From Bacteroides sp. MSB163 (GTDB lineage: Bacteria; Bacteroidota; Bacteroidia; Bacteroidales; Bacteroidaceae), in the NCBI RefSeq assembly GCF_036416795.1, contig NZ_CP143867.1:3588001-3652000 (forward strand): a stretch of DNA of 64,000 bases, given 5' to 3'. A program made the translations under genes and the position numbers. The notes beneath the pieces were generated by a model. That model was not told the origin of the DNA, made no database searches, and saw only the letters and a program-made list of their open reading frames with translations. Every line of letters starts with the position of its first letter. Positions within the stretch are counted from its first letter, which is position 1. Shown here in pieces: positions 1-9,200 of the stretch.

Positions 1-1
1 G

Positions 2-736
2 TTGGCTCAATTGTTGCTCGGAGAGGCAGGTCATCAGGTGCTGGTTTTCTCCCGTACCAAGCATGGGGCGGATAACATTGCCCGCTACCTGTCTCGTCGT
101 GGCATTGCTTGCGAAAGCATACATGGAGACAAGTCACAGAATGCCCGCCAACGTGCGTTGAGCAACTTTAAGGAAGGGCGTTCCAATGTGATTATTGCTA
201 CGGATATTGCTGCCCGGGGCATCGATATAAAAGGTCTGGACCTGGTTCTCAATTTTGATTTGCCCGACGTTCCGGAGACCTACGTGCACCGTATCGGACG
301 TACGGGACGTGCGGGTTGCGAAGGACGTGCCATTGCTTTTTGCTCAAGCGAAGAAGCCCCCATGCTACGTGAGATAGAGAAACTTACGGGTATAAAGCTG
401 GTGCAACAAAAGCACAATTTGCCTTCTTTGGGAGAGCCTGCCGCTTCTCCTACTACTTCTTCTACCCAAAACGTTGCATCGAAATCGCAAGGCCGCACTC
501 AGGGAGGAAAATCTCAGAACAATAGGAGGCGGGAGGACAGAAAGAGACCGGTCGAACCAACCGGAAGCACTCAAAAGGCGGTGGTATCTGCCGAAAAGCC
601 CAAGCGGAATAATAACCGTCCCGAAAGACCTCGACCTGTCCAGCAATCCGGGCAGAAGAAGTCGGGTTCAGGGAAGCCGGAGCCGTCACCCAAAAGTCCG
701 GCAAAGTTGCGTTCGCGTTACGAAAACTATGATTGA
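2..736 (+). CDS. DEAD-box ATP-dependent RNA helicase, C-terminal part (5' truncated by window)
   Basis: The visible 244 residues are the second RecA-like domain of a DEAD-box helicase plus a basic tail; the first domain with Walker A and DEAD lies before the window. Seen: motif IV-like VLVFSRTKHGADNIARYL, motif V ATDIAARGIDI and motif VI YVHRIGRTGRAG, all intact. From about residue 140 the chain becomes low complexity and very rich in Lys, Arg, Ser, Pro and Gln, the RNA-binding tail typical of RhlE-type helicases. By family these enzymes unwind short RNA duplexes in ribosome assembly or RNA turnover in the cytoplasm. The true start is not in the window. RhlE is the likeliest subgroup, but the diagnostic N-terminal half is missing, so no symbol is given. 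Confidence 0.93.
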   Translation: MAQLLLGEAGHQVLVFSRTKHGADNIARYLSRRGIACESIHGDKSQNARQRALSNFKEGRSNVIIATDIAARGIDIKGLDLVLNFDLPDVPETYVHRIGRTGRAGCEGRAIAFCSSEEAPMLREIEKLTGIKLVQQKHNLPSLGEPAASPTTSSTQNVASKSQGRTQGGKSQNNRRREDRKRPVEPTGSTQKAVVSAEKPKRNNNRPERPRPVQQSGQKKSGSGKPEPSPKSPAKLRSRYENYD

Positions 737-942
737 AAGTTGTATATGCTTTTGATGTACTTGTAAAATAAAATAGTTTTCCCTTTATCTTGCTTTGTGT
801 GAAAAGGAAAATATTTAATATTTAAAAACTTGATGAAAATTCTCTATTGTCTTTAAAAGTTTGTATATTAGCGGCTTGAATGCTTGGAGGAAAAAACGAT
901 AATTCGTTCCGAGTAGTCTAAACTTAAGGAACTAAAGACTAT

Positions 943-2547
943 ATGACCAAAAGCAAGGAAAGTTTAAGTGTATTTCTACTTCAGTTTTTAGAACGGTTGA
1001 ATGGCCATGAATCTATTGAAAGGAAAATCACGAAGTCGTTGATAGACATTTGTAATTACTATGGATTCAAGAAAGGGTTTGTTTATCAAACGGATGGCTT
1101 CCGCTATTTCTTTTTGAAGGAAACCATTGGAAATGAAGACAACATTCTGAGGTCTCGTTTTGAAATGGGAGAGATGACTACACAACATTCTGGTCGTATA
1201 GAGGCTAAAAAGAGACCTTTCTATGCCAGTAAGGGTGAGAATATTTCTTTATCTGATATTGATATTTTGGATTTTTATGGAGTGGATTCTTTGTTAATCA
1301 GGCAATTTGAAGATTCCGAAGGCAAGATTATCGGATTTATCGGGTTTGCGGATAGGGAAGAAGTCTCGATACCTTTCGCCGAAGACGAGCTCCAGATGAT
1401 TCATCTGATATTGGGCTCGCTCTCCAAGGAAATAGCGGTCAGGGAATATAAGGAAAGAGAAGTGCGGGCAAGCAACACGCTGGGTAGCATTATGAACAAT
1501 ATGGGAGTGGATATTTATGTGAACTCTTTCGATTCTCATGACATGCTATATGCCAATGCATCTATGGCCGCCCCGTATGGCGGCATCAGGCATTTCGAAG
1601 GGAAGAAGTGCTGGCAAGCCCTCTACACCGATAAAACGGGCGAGTGTGAGTTCTGTCCTAAAAGACACCTGATTGATGAAAGCGGTCAGCCCACCAGGGT
1701 TTACTCCTGGGACTATCAACGCCCGTTTGACAAATGCTGGTTTCGCGTGTTTAGTGCTGCATTCCCCTGGATAGACGGACAGATGGCGCACGTCATCACC
1801 AGTGTCGACATCGACCATCAGAAAAAGATAGAAGAAGAATTAAGGATAGCCAAGGAGAAGGCGGAGAATCTGGACCGCCTGAAGTCGGCTTTCCTGGCCA
1901 ATATGAGTCATGAAATCCGTACTCCGTTGAATGCGATTGTCGGTTTTGCAAGTATGCTCGTTGAGGAGGAGGATAAAGAAGAACGTCAGGGGTATATTGA
2001 AATCATGCAGGAGAACACAGAGTTGCTCTTGCAATTGATATCCGATATTCTGGATTTGTCGAAGATAGAGGCGGGGACGCTTGACTTTAATATGGGGTAT
2101 CTGAACATCAAAGACTTTTGTGAAGACATACTTCGCGGTTATGAAATCAAGGAAGATAAGCCCGTGCCCGTATTGCTGGCTTCTAATTTGCCCGATTATC
2201 GTATTTATACAGATAAGAAGCGTTTGATGCAGGTTGTCACCAACTTTATCAATAACGCCCTTAAGTTTACGAGCGAAGGGCAAATCACTCTCGAGTATCA
2301 CTTTAAGGAGGATACCAATGAGATAGAATTCTCCGTAACAGATACGGGTATCGGCATCGCTCCGGATGCGGTGGGGCAGGTGTTCGACCGCTTTGTGAAA
2401 CTTAATACTTTTTCCAAAGGCACCGGTCTGGGATTGTCCATCTGCCGGAGTATTATCGAGCATCTTGGCGGCACTATCGGGCTTGAGTCTGAGGTGGGCG
2501 TCGGTAGCCGTTTCTGGTTTACGCATCCTTGTGCCGAGTCGGCATAA
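943..2547 (+). CDS. Soluble GAF/PAS sensor histidine kinase
   Basis: 534 residues without a signal peptide or membrane segment, so a cytoplasmic sensor. Order: a GAF-like domain (about 1-170), a PAS-like domain (about 180-295), a short coiled coil, HisKA with phospho-acceptor His323 in SHEIRTPLN, then HATPase_c with N box NFINNALKF (about 434-442), G1 DTGIGI (467-472) and G2 GTGLGL (493-498). No receiver domain is fused and no response regulator lies next to it, so its partner is elsewhere. The PAS domain carries a cluster of cysteines (C223, C235, C238, C265) that might bind a cofactor or sense redox state; that is inference. It is followed 39 bp later by the MBL-fold lipoprotein gene on the same strand, with no obvious terminator between. 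Confidence 0.93.
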   Translation: MTKSKESLSVFLLQFLERLNGHESIERKITKSLIDICNYYGFKKGFVYQTDGFRYFFLKETIGNEDNILRSRFEMGEMTTQHSGRIEAKKRPFYASKGENISLSDIDILDFYGVDSLLIRQFEDSEGKIIGFIGFADREEVSIPFAEDELQMIHLILGSLSKEIAVREYKEREVRASNTLGSIMNNMGVDIYVNSFDSHDMLYANASMAAPYGGIRHFEGKKCWQALYTDKTGECEFCPKRHLIDESGQPTRVYSWDYQRPFDKCWFRVFSAAFPWIDGQMAHVITSVDIDHQKKIEEELRIAKEKAENLDRLKSAFLANMSHEIRTPLNAIVGFASMLVEEEDKEERQGYIEIMQENTELLLQLISDILDLSKIEAGTLDFNMGYLNIKDFCEDILRGYEIKEDKPVPVLLASNLPDYRIYTDKKRLMQVVTNFINNALKFTSEGQITLEYHFKEDTNEIEFSVTDTGIGIAPDAVGQVFDRFVKLNTFSKGTGLGLSICRSIIEHLGGTIGLESEVGVGSRFWFTHPCAESA

Positions 2548-2586
2548 TCAAAACTATTATTCATGAACTAAAAAATTAGTAGGCCA

Positions 2587-3444
2587 ATGAAAAACAAAAC
2601 ATGGAAATATTGGGTTGTTGCATCAGTTGCATTGTTGCTGGTAGGTTGTGGCGGCGGTGCAAAGAAACAAACTAATGAGGAAGCAAGTATGGATAGTATA
2701 ACTATGACATGTGACGGTTTGAAAACCCTACAACTGGATGGAGTGAAGGTCACTTGGATACAGGATAATGCAAAAGAACGTCTTATGGAGAGGACGCTTT
2801 TCGCCGATGCCAGTGATGCACTGATAGATAGCTTGAAGTTGGCGGATGGGATACCTTCGTCCATGAGCACTTTTCTGGTAGAAACGGATGGTGTCCGGAT
2901 TTTGTTTGATACGGGAATGGGAGCTCCGGATAGCCGCTTATTGCCTGGGCTTGCCTCTTTGGGCATGAATCCGGCTGACATCAAGTACCTGTATCTCACC
3001 CACTTTCACGGCGACCACATCGGAGGGATGATGAAGGGAGATAGCATTGTCTTCCCTAATGCCGAGGTGTATGCATCGAAAGCGGAGTATGATGCCTGGC
3101 TCAAGATGCCTTCCGATAGGAATGCGCAAGTGGTGAAGACCATGAACGCTTATAAGGACCGTTTGCACCTGTTTGAATTTGGTGAAACCTTGCCGGGGAA
3201 TGTGGTTACCATGAATGCGGAAGGGCACACTCCCGGCCATACGGTTTATCAGGCGGGCAAGCTATTGGTGATAGCCGATTTGATTCACGGAGCCGCTCTT
3301 CAATTGGAACATCCCGAAATCTGTGCCTCCTACGATATGGATAAGGATGCGGCGGTGAAGTCACGTAAACACTTCCTCCGGTATGCCAAGGAAAATGGAT
3401 TGACAATGGCGGGAATGCATTTGCCGCCTCCGGGATTTAAATAG
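2587..3444 (+). CDS. Metallo-beta-lactamase-fold hydrolase, lipoprotein
   Basis: 285 residues. A signal peptide ends in lipobox LVGC (Cys21), so the mature enzyme is predicted to be a lipid-anchored envelope protein. The MBL metal motif is clear: HFHGDH (H139, H141, D143, H144), second-shell H214/H218 in EGHTPGH, D231 and a late histidine H278. This pattern and size match the lactonase/arylsulfatase-like branch of the superfamily (AHL-lactonase-like hydrolases), but the substrate cannot be read from sequence. It is not a classical beta-lactamase, because the length and the HTPGH spacing fit the lactonase-like group better. It may be co-transcribed with the histidine kinase upstream and ends tail-to-tail against a small gene on the other strand, overlapping it by 8 bp. 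Confidence 0.88.
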   Translation: MKNKTWKYWVVASVALLLVGCGGGAKKQTNEEASMDSITMTCDGLKTLQLDGVKVTWIQDNAKERLMERTLFADASDALIDSLKLADGIPSSMSTFLVETDGVRILFDTGMGAPDSRLLPGLASLGMNPADIKYLYLTHFHGDHIGGMMKGDSIVFPNAEVYASKAEYDAWLKMPSDRNAQVVKTMNAYKDRLHLFEFGETLPGNVVTMNAEGHTPGHTVYQAGKLLVIADLIHGAALQLEHPEICASYDMDKDAAVKSRKHFLRYAKENGLTMAGMHLPPPGFK

Positions 3445-3616
3445 TACTTTCTGGATGGGACGTGATAGGGGGTGTTTCTTCACTCCCTTTTGACTTTTCC
3501 TCCGTTTTCGGGCGCTTGGCAGGGGAGGGCTTCTTCCCGTATTTGCGTTCTTTTTCCCAAGCGGCTTTTCTTGCTTCGTATGCTTCGTATTGCTTTTCTA
3601 AATAGTTGTCGGCCAT
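3437..3616 (-). CDS. Small charged protein of unknown function (59 aa)
   Basis: A complete small frame begins ATG at 3616 and ends TAA at 3437-3439. The product starts MADNYLEKQYEAYEARKAAW and continues with a Lys/Glu/Pro-rich tail. The first 25 residues look like an amphipathic charged helix; there is no signal peptide or membrane segment. Short proteins with this MADNYLEK-type beginning are, to my recollection, common in Bacteroides genomes and are annotated without function. It lies immediately downstream of the glycine-zipper lipoprotein gene on the same strand (27 bp gap) and probably shares its transcript. It overlaps the end of the convergent MBL gene by 8 bp. Confidence 0.7.
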   Translation of the reverse strand: MADNYLEKQYEAYEARKAAWEKERKYGKKPSPAKRPKTEEKSKGSEETPPITSHPESTI

Positions 3617-3643
3617 GATTTTATTGTTTTAATGAGAGATTGT

Positions 3644-4336
3644 TCATCGTTGGGTGGGCAATGAAAACTCTTGCCAGTCATATTCCTCTCCGTTTTCGTC
3701 GGCTACGGCAATGCGGAAGATGACTTCTCCCGTCTTTATCCGTTCTCCGGCGCTGATGTTGGCGGTGTATTTCACGCCTTCGCGGGGAGCGATTTGTTCT
3801 ATCATGACGGATGGCGAGATATAGATGTGCTTCATGCCCGTGACTTCCGCCACTACCGGCACCGCGTTGAAAGCGGTCCTGTTTCCCTCGTTCATAATTT
3901 CGAAGATGACTTTGCAATTCTCACCCGCATTGATTACGTGGTCGCGGCTATCGTCAATGAAACGTATATTGCGTATCTTCAGGTTGTTGATGGCGGAGGG
4001 GCGCGCTTCCGGTCGGGGATTATAGGTGGGCTGGGTTCTCTCTACCCGGTAGTTGTATTCTTCCGTTTGTTTGGGGGCGGTGGCGGCATTGGCAATGGCG
4101 GCTCCAGCAATGGTTCCCACAATGGTTCCGATGGCAGAGCCACGGTAACCTCCTCTCCATCCTCGGTTGTTTTCGCCTATCAGTCCGCCGATGGCGCCTC
4201 CTACATTGCCTCCGATGGCGGCTCCGGCCAATACGGCGCCCGGGTCACCCGCTGCCATGCGGTTGGTGCTACATCCGCTACACAATATGGCTAATGCCAA
4301 TATTCCTATAAAATGCATGCTAACCAGTTTCTTCAT
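3644..4336 (-). CDS. Glycine-zipper lipoprotein with C-terminal Ig/CARDB-like domain
   Basis: 230 residues. Signal peptide with lipobox CSGC near residues 19-22. Residues 30-90 are a glycine-zipper segment (repeated GAAIGGNVGGAIGG-type pattern, then GSAIGTIVGTIAGAA), a motif that inserts in or packs against membranes. After a Pro/Arg-rich linker (about 90-115) comes a beta-rich domain (about 118-230) resembling CARDB/Ig-like adhesion folds (INNLKIRNIRFIDDSRD, then alternating strands). This suggests an outer-membrane-attached structural lipoprotein. A candidate -7 box TACCTTTA reads leftward at 4379-4386. The divergent neighbour is the Wadjet operon. Function unknown beyond the envelope location. 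Confidence 0.82.
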   Translation of the reverse strand: MKKLVSMHFIGILALAILCSGCSTNRMAAGDPGAVLAGAAIGGNVGGAIGGLIGENNRGWRGGYRGSAIGTIVGTIAGAAIANAATAPKQTEEYNYRVERTQPTYNPRPEARPSAINNLKIRNIRFIDDSRDHVINAGENCKVIFEIMNEGNRTAFNAVPVVAEVTGMKHIYISPSVMIEQIAPREGVKYTANISAGERIKTGEVIFRIAVADENGEEYDWQEFSLPTQR

Positions 4337-4481
4337 ATCAAAATCCTATTTAGTATGTATATGCGCATTAGAACTCTGTAAAGGTATGGATAAAATTTTG
4401 TTTGCTGAAATGCGGCTTCTGTTTTTATTGTTCACTTTGGCTGGAAAAGGTGGTTTTATTGAACAAAAGTTCTTTAGAATA

Positions 4482-4512
4482 TTGTGGGATTGAAGGATAT
4501 AGTCTATTTTTA
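4482..4512 (+). promoter_or_regulatory. Candidate promoter of the jet operon
   Basis: TTG at 4482-4484, a 20-bp gap, then TATTTTTA at 4505-4512, which matches the Bacteroides -33/-7 pattern (TTTG, about 19-20 bp, TAnnTTTG) with one mismatch in the -7 box. The predicted start of transcription is about 15 bp ahead of the jetA ATG. Confidence 0.42.
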
Positions 4513-4534
4513 CGGGAAATAAAATGTAAGGACT

Positions 4535-5731
4535 ATGAGTACTTTTCGTTCCATAGAAGAATTAGTGAAGAGTCTTGAACGCGAGAAAGAACTACTGAAA
4601 GAAATGTTTGCCAAGCGGAAGTCGCTTTCGTTTCGCTATGATTATGCGCTTGAGATGACAGAGTATAAAGAAGAGCGTATCCGTTATCTGATCGACTACG
4701 GTGTAATACGTGACACGGGTGACTTTCTTGAAATGGAAGATCTCTATCTGAAGTTCTTTGAAGATGTGTTGGAAGTGAATGAAGAAATCAACGTGTCTTT
4801 TGTACAGGACTATCTTACCCGCCTCAATGAAAATATAGATTATTACCTGAAAGAAAGTAATGAAAAGCGCAAGTATAATTATCAACGCGAAGTGAAACGC
4901 TGCCTGAAAAACATTGCTCTTACCACTGTCCGCAATGTAATGGACCTGAAAAGGAACATGGATAATACTTACAAGAACGAACCCAACTACCAAATAAAAA
5001 AAGCGAAGTTGATGAGATTAAGTGAAAAACTTAAGAACATCTCTTTGTTGATAACTAAAAGTGAGGAGCTGATTGATAACCAGCAACCGGTCTTTTTCCG
5101 CATAGCCATGGATGTGCAAATGCGGAATGTGGTGAGCGACGTCAAGCTGCAATTGAACGATTCTTATCATAATCTGCTTGAAATTCACCGGCAGATTGTC
5201 CATTACCTGAACTTGATAGATTATCAGAACCGTATCTTTGAGAAGATAAGGAAGCTGAAATATCTGAAAGACCAGTTCCTGTTGGAAGAGAACACGACTA
5301 TCCGGCAAGTGGTTTCGCAACGTCATCCGTTATGGATGGAACCTCAGACAAACTACCGCATAAAATTGTCGATAGATTATCTGCGAACTTCGGATGAGGC
5401 TTTCCAAGCCGTCAGGAAGTTGGCAGCACAGCAAAAGAACAGGAAGCTTAGTCCGAAAAATCTGGCTGAAGCTATTCCCGAAGGGTATCTGGATAATCAG
5501 TCGCAACAGATTGACGCGATAAACCTGCGGGAAGTGTACAACGCTTTTATGGCCTCTGGGATACATCTGTTTGGTTTCGTGATGAACTATCGCTTTCGCA
5601 AGGAAGTATCTCGCGGAGATAAACTGATTTATTTTTGTCAGTTGGCTTCCCAATATGCTGATGAACTCAATTTTACGGAAAGCTATGAGTGCTCGGGTAA
5701 TGTGGAATATCCTTTGATTTACGCCAAATAA
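4535..5731 (+). CDS. jetA: Wadjet plasmid-defence protein JetA (MukF-like kleisin)
   Basis: 398 residues, almost entirely predicted helical and charged, with no signal peptide. Identification is mainly positional: it is the first gene of a four-gene run with a MukE-like small protein, a giant SMC-like ATPase and a topoisomerase-VI-like protein, the order known for Wadjet (JetABCD). By family JetA is the kleisin that bridges the heads of the JetC SMC dimer and holds JetB. The N-terminal 100 residues look like a winged-helix region (SFRYDYALEMTEYKEERIRYLI) and the middle (150-260) like long helices. The stop is 12 bp before jetB. I could not check a domain profile; the Wadjet subtype is not assigned. 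Confidence 0.78.
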   Translation: MSTFRSIEELVKSLEREKELLKEMFAKRKSLSFRYDYALEMTEYKEERIRYLIDYGVIRDTGDFLEMEDLYLKFFEDVLEVNEEINVSFVQDYLTRLNENIDYYLKESNEKRKYNYQREVKRCLKNIALTTVRNVMDLKRNMDNTYKNEPNYQIKKAKLMRLSEKLKNISLLITKSEELIDNQQPVFFRIAMDVQMRNVVSDVKLQLNDSYHNLLEIHRQIVHYLNLIDYQNRIFEKIRKLKYLKDQFLLEENTTIRQVVSQRHPLWMEPQTNYRIKLSIDYLRTSDEAFQAVRKLAAQQKNRKLSPKNLAEAIPEGYLDNQSQQIDAINLREVYNAFMASGIHLFGFVMNYRFRKEVSRGDKLIYFCQLASQYADELNFTESYECSGNVEYPLIYAK

Positions 5732-5743
5732 AACTTTTTGAAT

Positions 5744-6295
5744 ATGAAATATACTGAAGAGATTTTCAATATACTTAGTAAAGGAGGGTTTATTTCCTCG
5801 AACAGTATTTCCACTCAGGTGAAGCGTTATTATGATGCTATTGAAGAAGATTTACCCGATTATTACGAATACTATCAGGGAATCGGACTTTATCTGGAAG
5901 GAGGAGACGGTTACTATCACTTTACGCGCAAAGAGGCGAAAGTGGATTTGGAGCGCAAATTGGAGGCTGCCTTGAAATGGATTGATTATATGAGTTTCTT
6001 GAAAACCTATCATTCGGCTTTCGGTCCCGGATTCCTGTTTCGTGCGGCTGATATTGAAATTCAGATCGGTTGTGATATGGAGTTGAAGGAGAAAGCTTCC
6101 AAACTGTTCTCCGACAAAAAGAAGCATGAGGAAGTAGTGGCTAAACTGATTAATGAACTGGAAAAGATGGGATTTATAGAAAAAGAAAATGAAGTGGACG
6201 GGACATACAAAGTGTTGACTGCTTTTCATTATATGGAAGAATTGATTGACTGTATCACTATATCGGAGGAGGTGCAAGATGAGATACCTGAATAA
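5744..6295 (+). CDS. jetB: Wadjet protein JetB (MukE-like)
   Basis: 183 residues starting at ATG 5744; a TTG six bases earlier is in frame but less likely. Small, acidic and helix-rich, with a winged-helix-like C-terminal half (KLINELEKMGFIEKENEVDG) as expected of KITE-type MukE/JetB subunits, which bind the kleisin in the SMC complex. It lies 12 bp after jetA, and its last 17 bp overlap the start of jetC. A dense purine stretch GGAGGAGG (6265-6272) inside jetB supplies a ribosome site for jetC, so the three products are probably translated in coupled fashion. Assignment rests on size, fold impression and operon order. Confidence 0.75.
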   Translation: MKYTEEIFNILSKGGFISSNSISTQVKRYYDAIEEDLPDYYEYYQGIGLYLEGGDGYYHFTRKEAKVDLERKLEAALKWIDYMSFLKTYHSAFGPGFLFRAADIEIQIGCDMELKEKASKLFSDKKKHEEVVAKLINELEKMGFIEKENEVDGTYKVLTAFHYMEELIDCITISEEVQDEIPE

Positions 6296-9200
6296 GATTA
6301 TTTTTCTAAACAGTGCCCATATTCCTTATGCAGAGGTGAAACTGGATGGCAATGTACATTTCATTGGTACGCAGGGAGTGGGGAAGAGTACATTGCTCCG
6401 TGCTTTGTTGTTTTTCTACAATGCCGATAAACTTAAGCTCGGCATCCCCAAGGAGAAGAAGAGTTTTGATGCATTCTACTTCCCATATTCCAATTCTTAC
6501 ATCATCTATGAAGTGATGCGTGAGAATGGAGCCTACTGTGTGGTGGCTGCCAAATCGCAGGGGAGAGTAGCTTTCCGTTTTATAGATGCTTCGTTTGAGA
6601 GGGATTGGTTCATCAATGAACATAATGAGGTGTATCCGGAGTGGGGGCGTATCCGCGAACGTATCGGTGGGAAACGCCAAATTACCTCGCAAATCACCGT
6701 CTACGAGATGTATCGTGACATTATCTTCGGCAACAACCGTAAGCAGGACATGACTCCTTACCGGAAATTCGCCATCGTGGAAAGCGCCAAGTACCAGAAT
6801 ATTCCTCGTACCATACAGAACGTCTTCCTCAACTCTAAGCTGGATGCCGATTTTATAAAAGATACCATTATCCGTTCCATGACCGATGAAGAGGTTTTTG
6901 TTGACTTGAGTTTTTATCGAAGCCAGATAAAAGAGTTTGAGCAGGAGTATAATGACGTAATGCTTTGGTTTACCAAAAACAAGAATGGCGAGATTCCCGT
7001 GCGGAAGATAGCGGATAAGGTGATAAATTCGTATCGTGACCTGATTTATTCCCACAAACAGATAGATGAGGAACGTGCCGAGTTGAACTATGCTGAGAAA
7101 CAGGCGTTGCAGGAAATCCCTCATATCAGAGAGAAGATAAATAAAACGGAGGTTGAGCGCGAACGGTCTATCCGGCTGATTGATGAATTGAGAGAGAAGT
7201 ATAATAAGGAAAGAGATACTCTGGTTAGTGGCAAAGGTGGCATTGAGACGTTGTTGAAGCAGGCGCATGAAAAACGACTCCATTATGAGCAAATCAACAT
7301 AGAAGAAATCATAAAGCGGGTGGCGCAGGAGGGATTGCAAAACGGAGAATTGGCACGCATCTCGACCATGAAGGAAGAACTGACACGAGCCTATCAGGAT
7401 GTGTTGTCCAAATACAGTTCGTTGTTTAAGAATCTGGATGCCGATTTGAGTTTGTTCGAAAATAATAAGCAGACTCAGATTCTCGAAAAAAGATCATCTG
7501 TTGCTGAACGTCAGGAGAAAGCTATGGCACAATCTCGCGCTGAAGAGGATAAAGTGCGGGCGGCGTCTGAGGAAAAGCTGCAAACGGTGGAGCAACGATT
7601 GGCACAACTGCGTAGCGAGGAGATGCAGATGAAATTGAAGCAGCAGAAAACGCTTCATGAAGAACACTATAAGAAAGAAATTTCAGATTGTGAAGCTGGC
7701 ATTGATGAATTGTGCAGAAGGGATAAGGAGCTGGATTTGCAAATACGCCGACAGCAAATGGACATCAGTCAACGGAGGAATGAATGTGAGCTAAAACGCA
7801 AAGAGTTGGAGATGGCGGCTCAGAGAAGCATGGATGCAGTGCGTAGGGAAAAGGCGGATGTTGAAGAACAGTTGCGCGCATTGGATGCATTGATAGAGAA
7901 GCGGAAAGGTTCTTTTTGCGATTGGCTGGAACAGTATAATCCCGGTTGGCAAGAAACGATAGGCAAGGTGGCGGATGAGGAGTCGGTGTTGTACAATCAT
8001 GAATTGAATCCCCGTTTGACGGATGATGCCGGGACTTTATTCGGCGTTTCATTGAACTTGTCGGCCATTGATCGAAGCATCCGTACTCCCGAAGAGATGA
8101 AACAAGAGCGGGCAGCGAAGCAGATCGTTTATCAAGAACATTGCAACCGACTGACACGATTGGCCGAGGAATTGAATGAAAATATAAGTTTCCTGGAGAA
8201 AAAGTACTCCAAACAAATCAGGGAAATGGCCGAGCAACAACATCTGATGGAAGCTGAGCGAGGGCAAATTCCTTATAAGCTAAAGAATCTGCAAGCGGAT
8301 CATGCCACTTGGAAAACGAAAGAAGAAGAGTGGAAAAGAGTACGGATGGAAGAATTTCAGACTGGTCTGAATGAGATTGCTCATCGGTTCTATCTGGCGG
8401 ATGAAGAGAAAAAGAAATATCTGTCTGAGCGTGAGAAACAGTTGAAGGCTTGCCAGAAGAACTATAAAGATGCCAAGACAGAGCTTCAGCTTGAACTGGA
8501 CCGTTATGTTGACGAAGTTCGGCAGGAGATTGAACATCATAAGCAATTGATTGAAGAGCAGAAGAGAGAACTCCGGCAGGCACAGGATGCTGAACTGAAT
8601 GGCAAGGGAGCTGATGTGGCAACCATTCGTAAATATGATGAGAGGTTGGCAGAGATCAGGGAAGAATTGAGGTATATCAGCGAGCATCGCAATCAGGTGG
8701 CTTATTATGAAAAGGATAAGCAAGAACTCTTTGATAAAGAACCTGTCATGCGTAGCCGGAAGAAAGAATATGAGACTAAACTTTCGGCTTTGGACGAGCG
8801 GTTTGCACTGCGACGGGAGAAACAACAAAACGGGCTGAAAGAAATAAATACTGTTTTGGAAAAGCTGAAGCTGGAATTGCAGATATTAGAAAGCGGATTA
8901 GCGGAAGCAGATGCCTTTTTGAATGACGAAACTTTTTGTCCGGCCGGAGCGATGGAAGTGGGAGAGAAGCCTACCAGGAAAAACTGTGATACTCTTGTGA
9001 AGGAACTTAAGTCGCTCATAGTCTCTTTTATCAGAAAGACGGAAGATTTCAAGAAAGCCGTGATGCAATTCAAAGGTTATTTTTCTGCGAAGAATACATT
9101 TCATTTCCGTACTGAACTGATTGGCGAACAGGATTACTATGACTTTGCTTCGAACTTATGCGAGTTTGTAGATAATGATAAAATTTCTGATTATCAGAAG

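Noticed and set aside
3671..4294. 207-residue plus-strand frame opposite the glycine-zipper lipoprotein
   Set aside because: Gly-rich only because it mirrors the glycine zipper; the minus strand has a signal peptide and lipobox.
6306..7340. 344-residue minus-strand frame inside jetC
   Set aside because: Antisense to conserved SMC head and coiled-coil sequence; no start context or recognisable domain.
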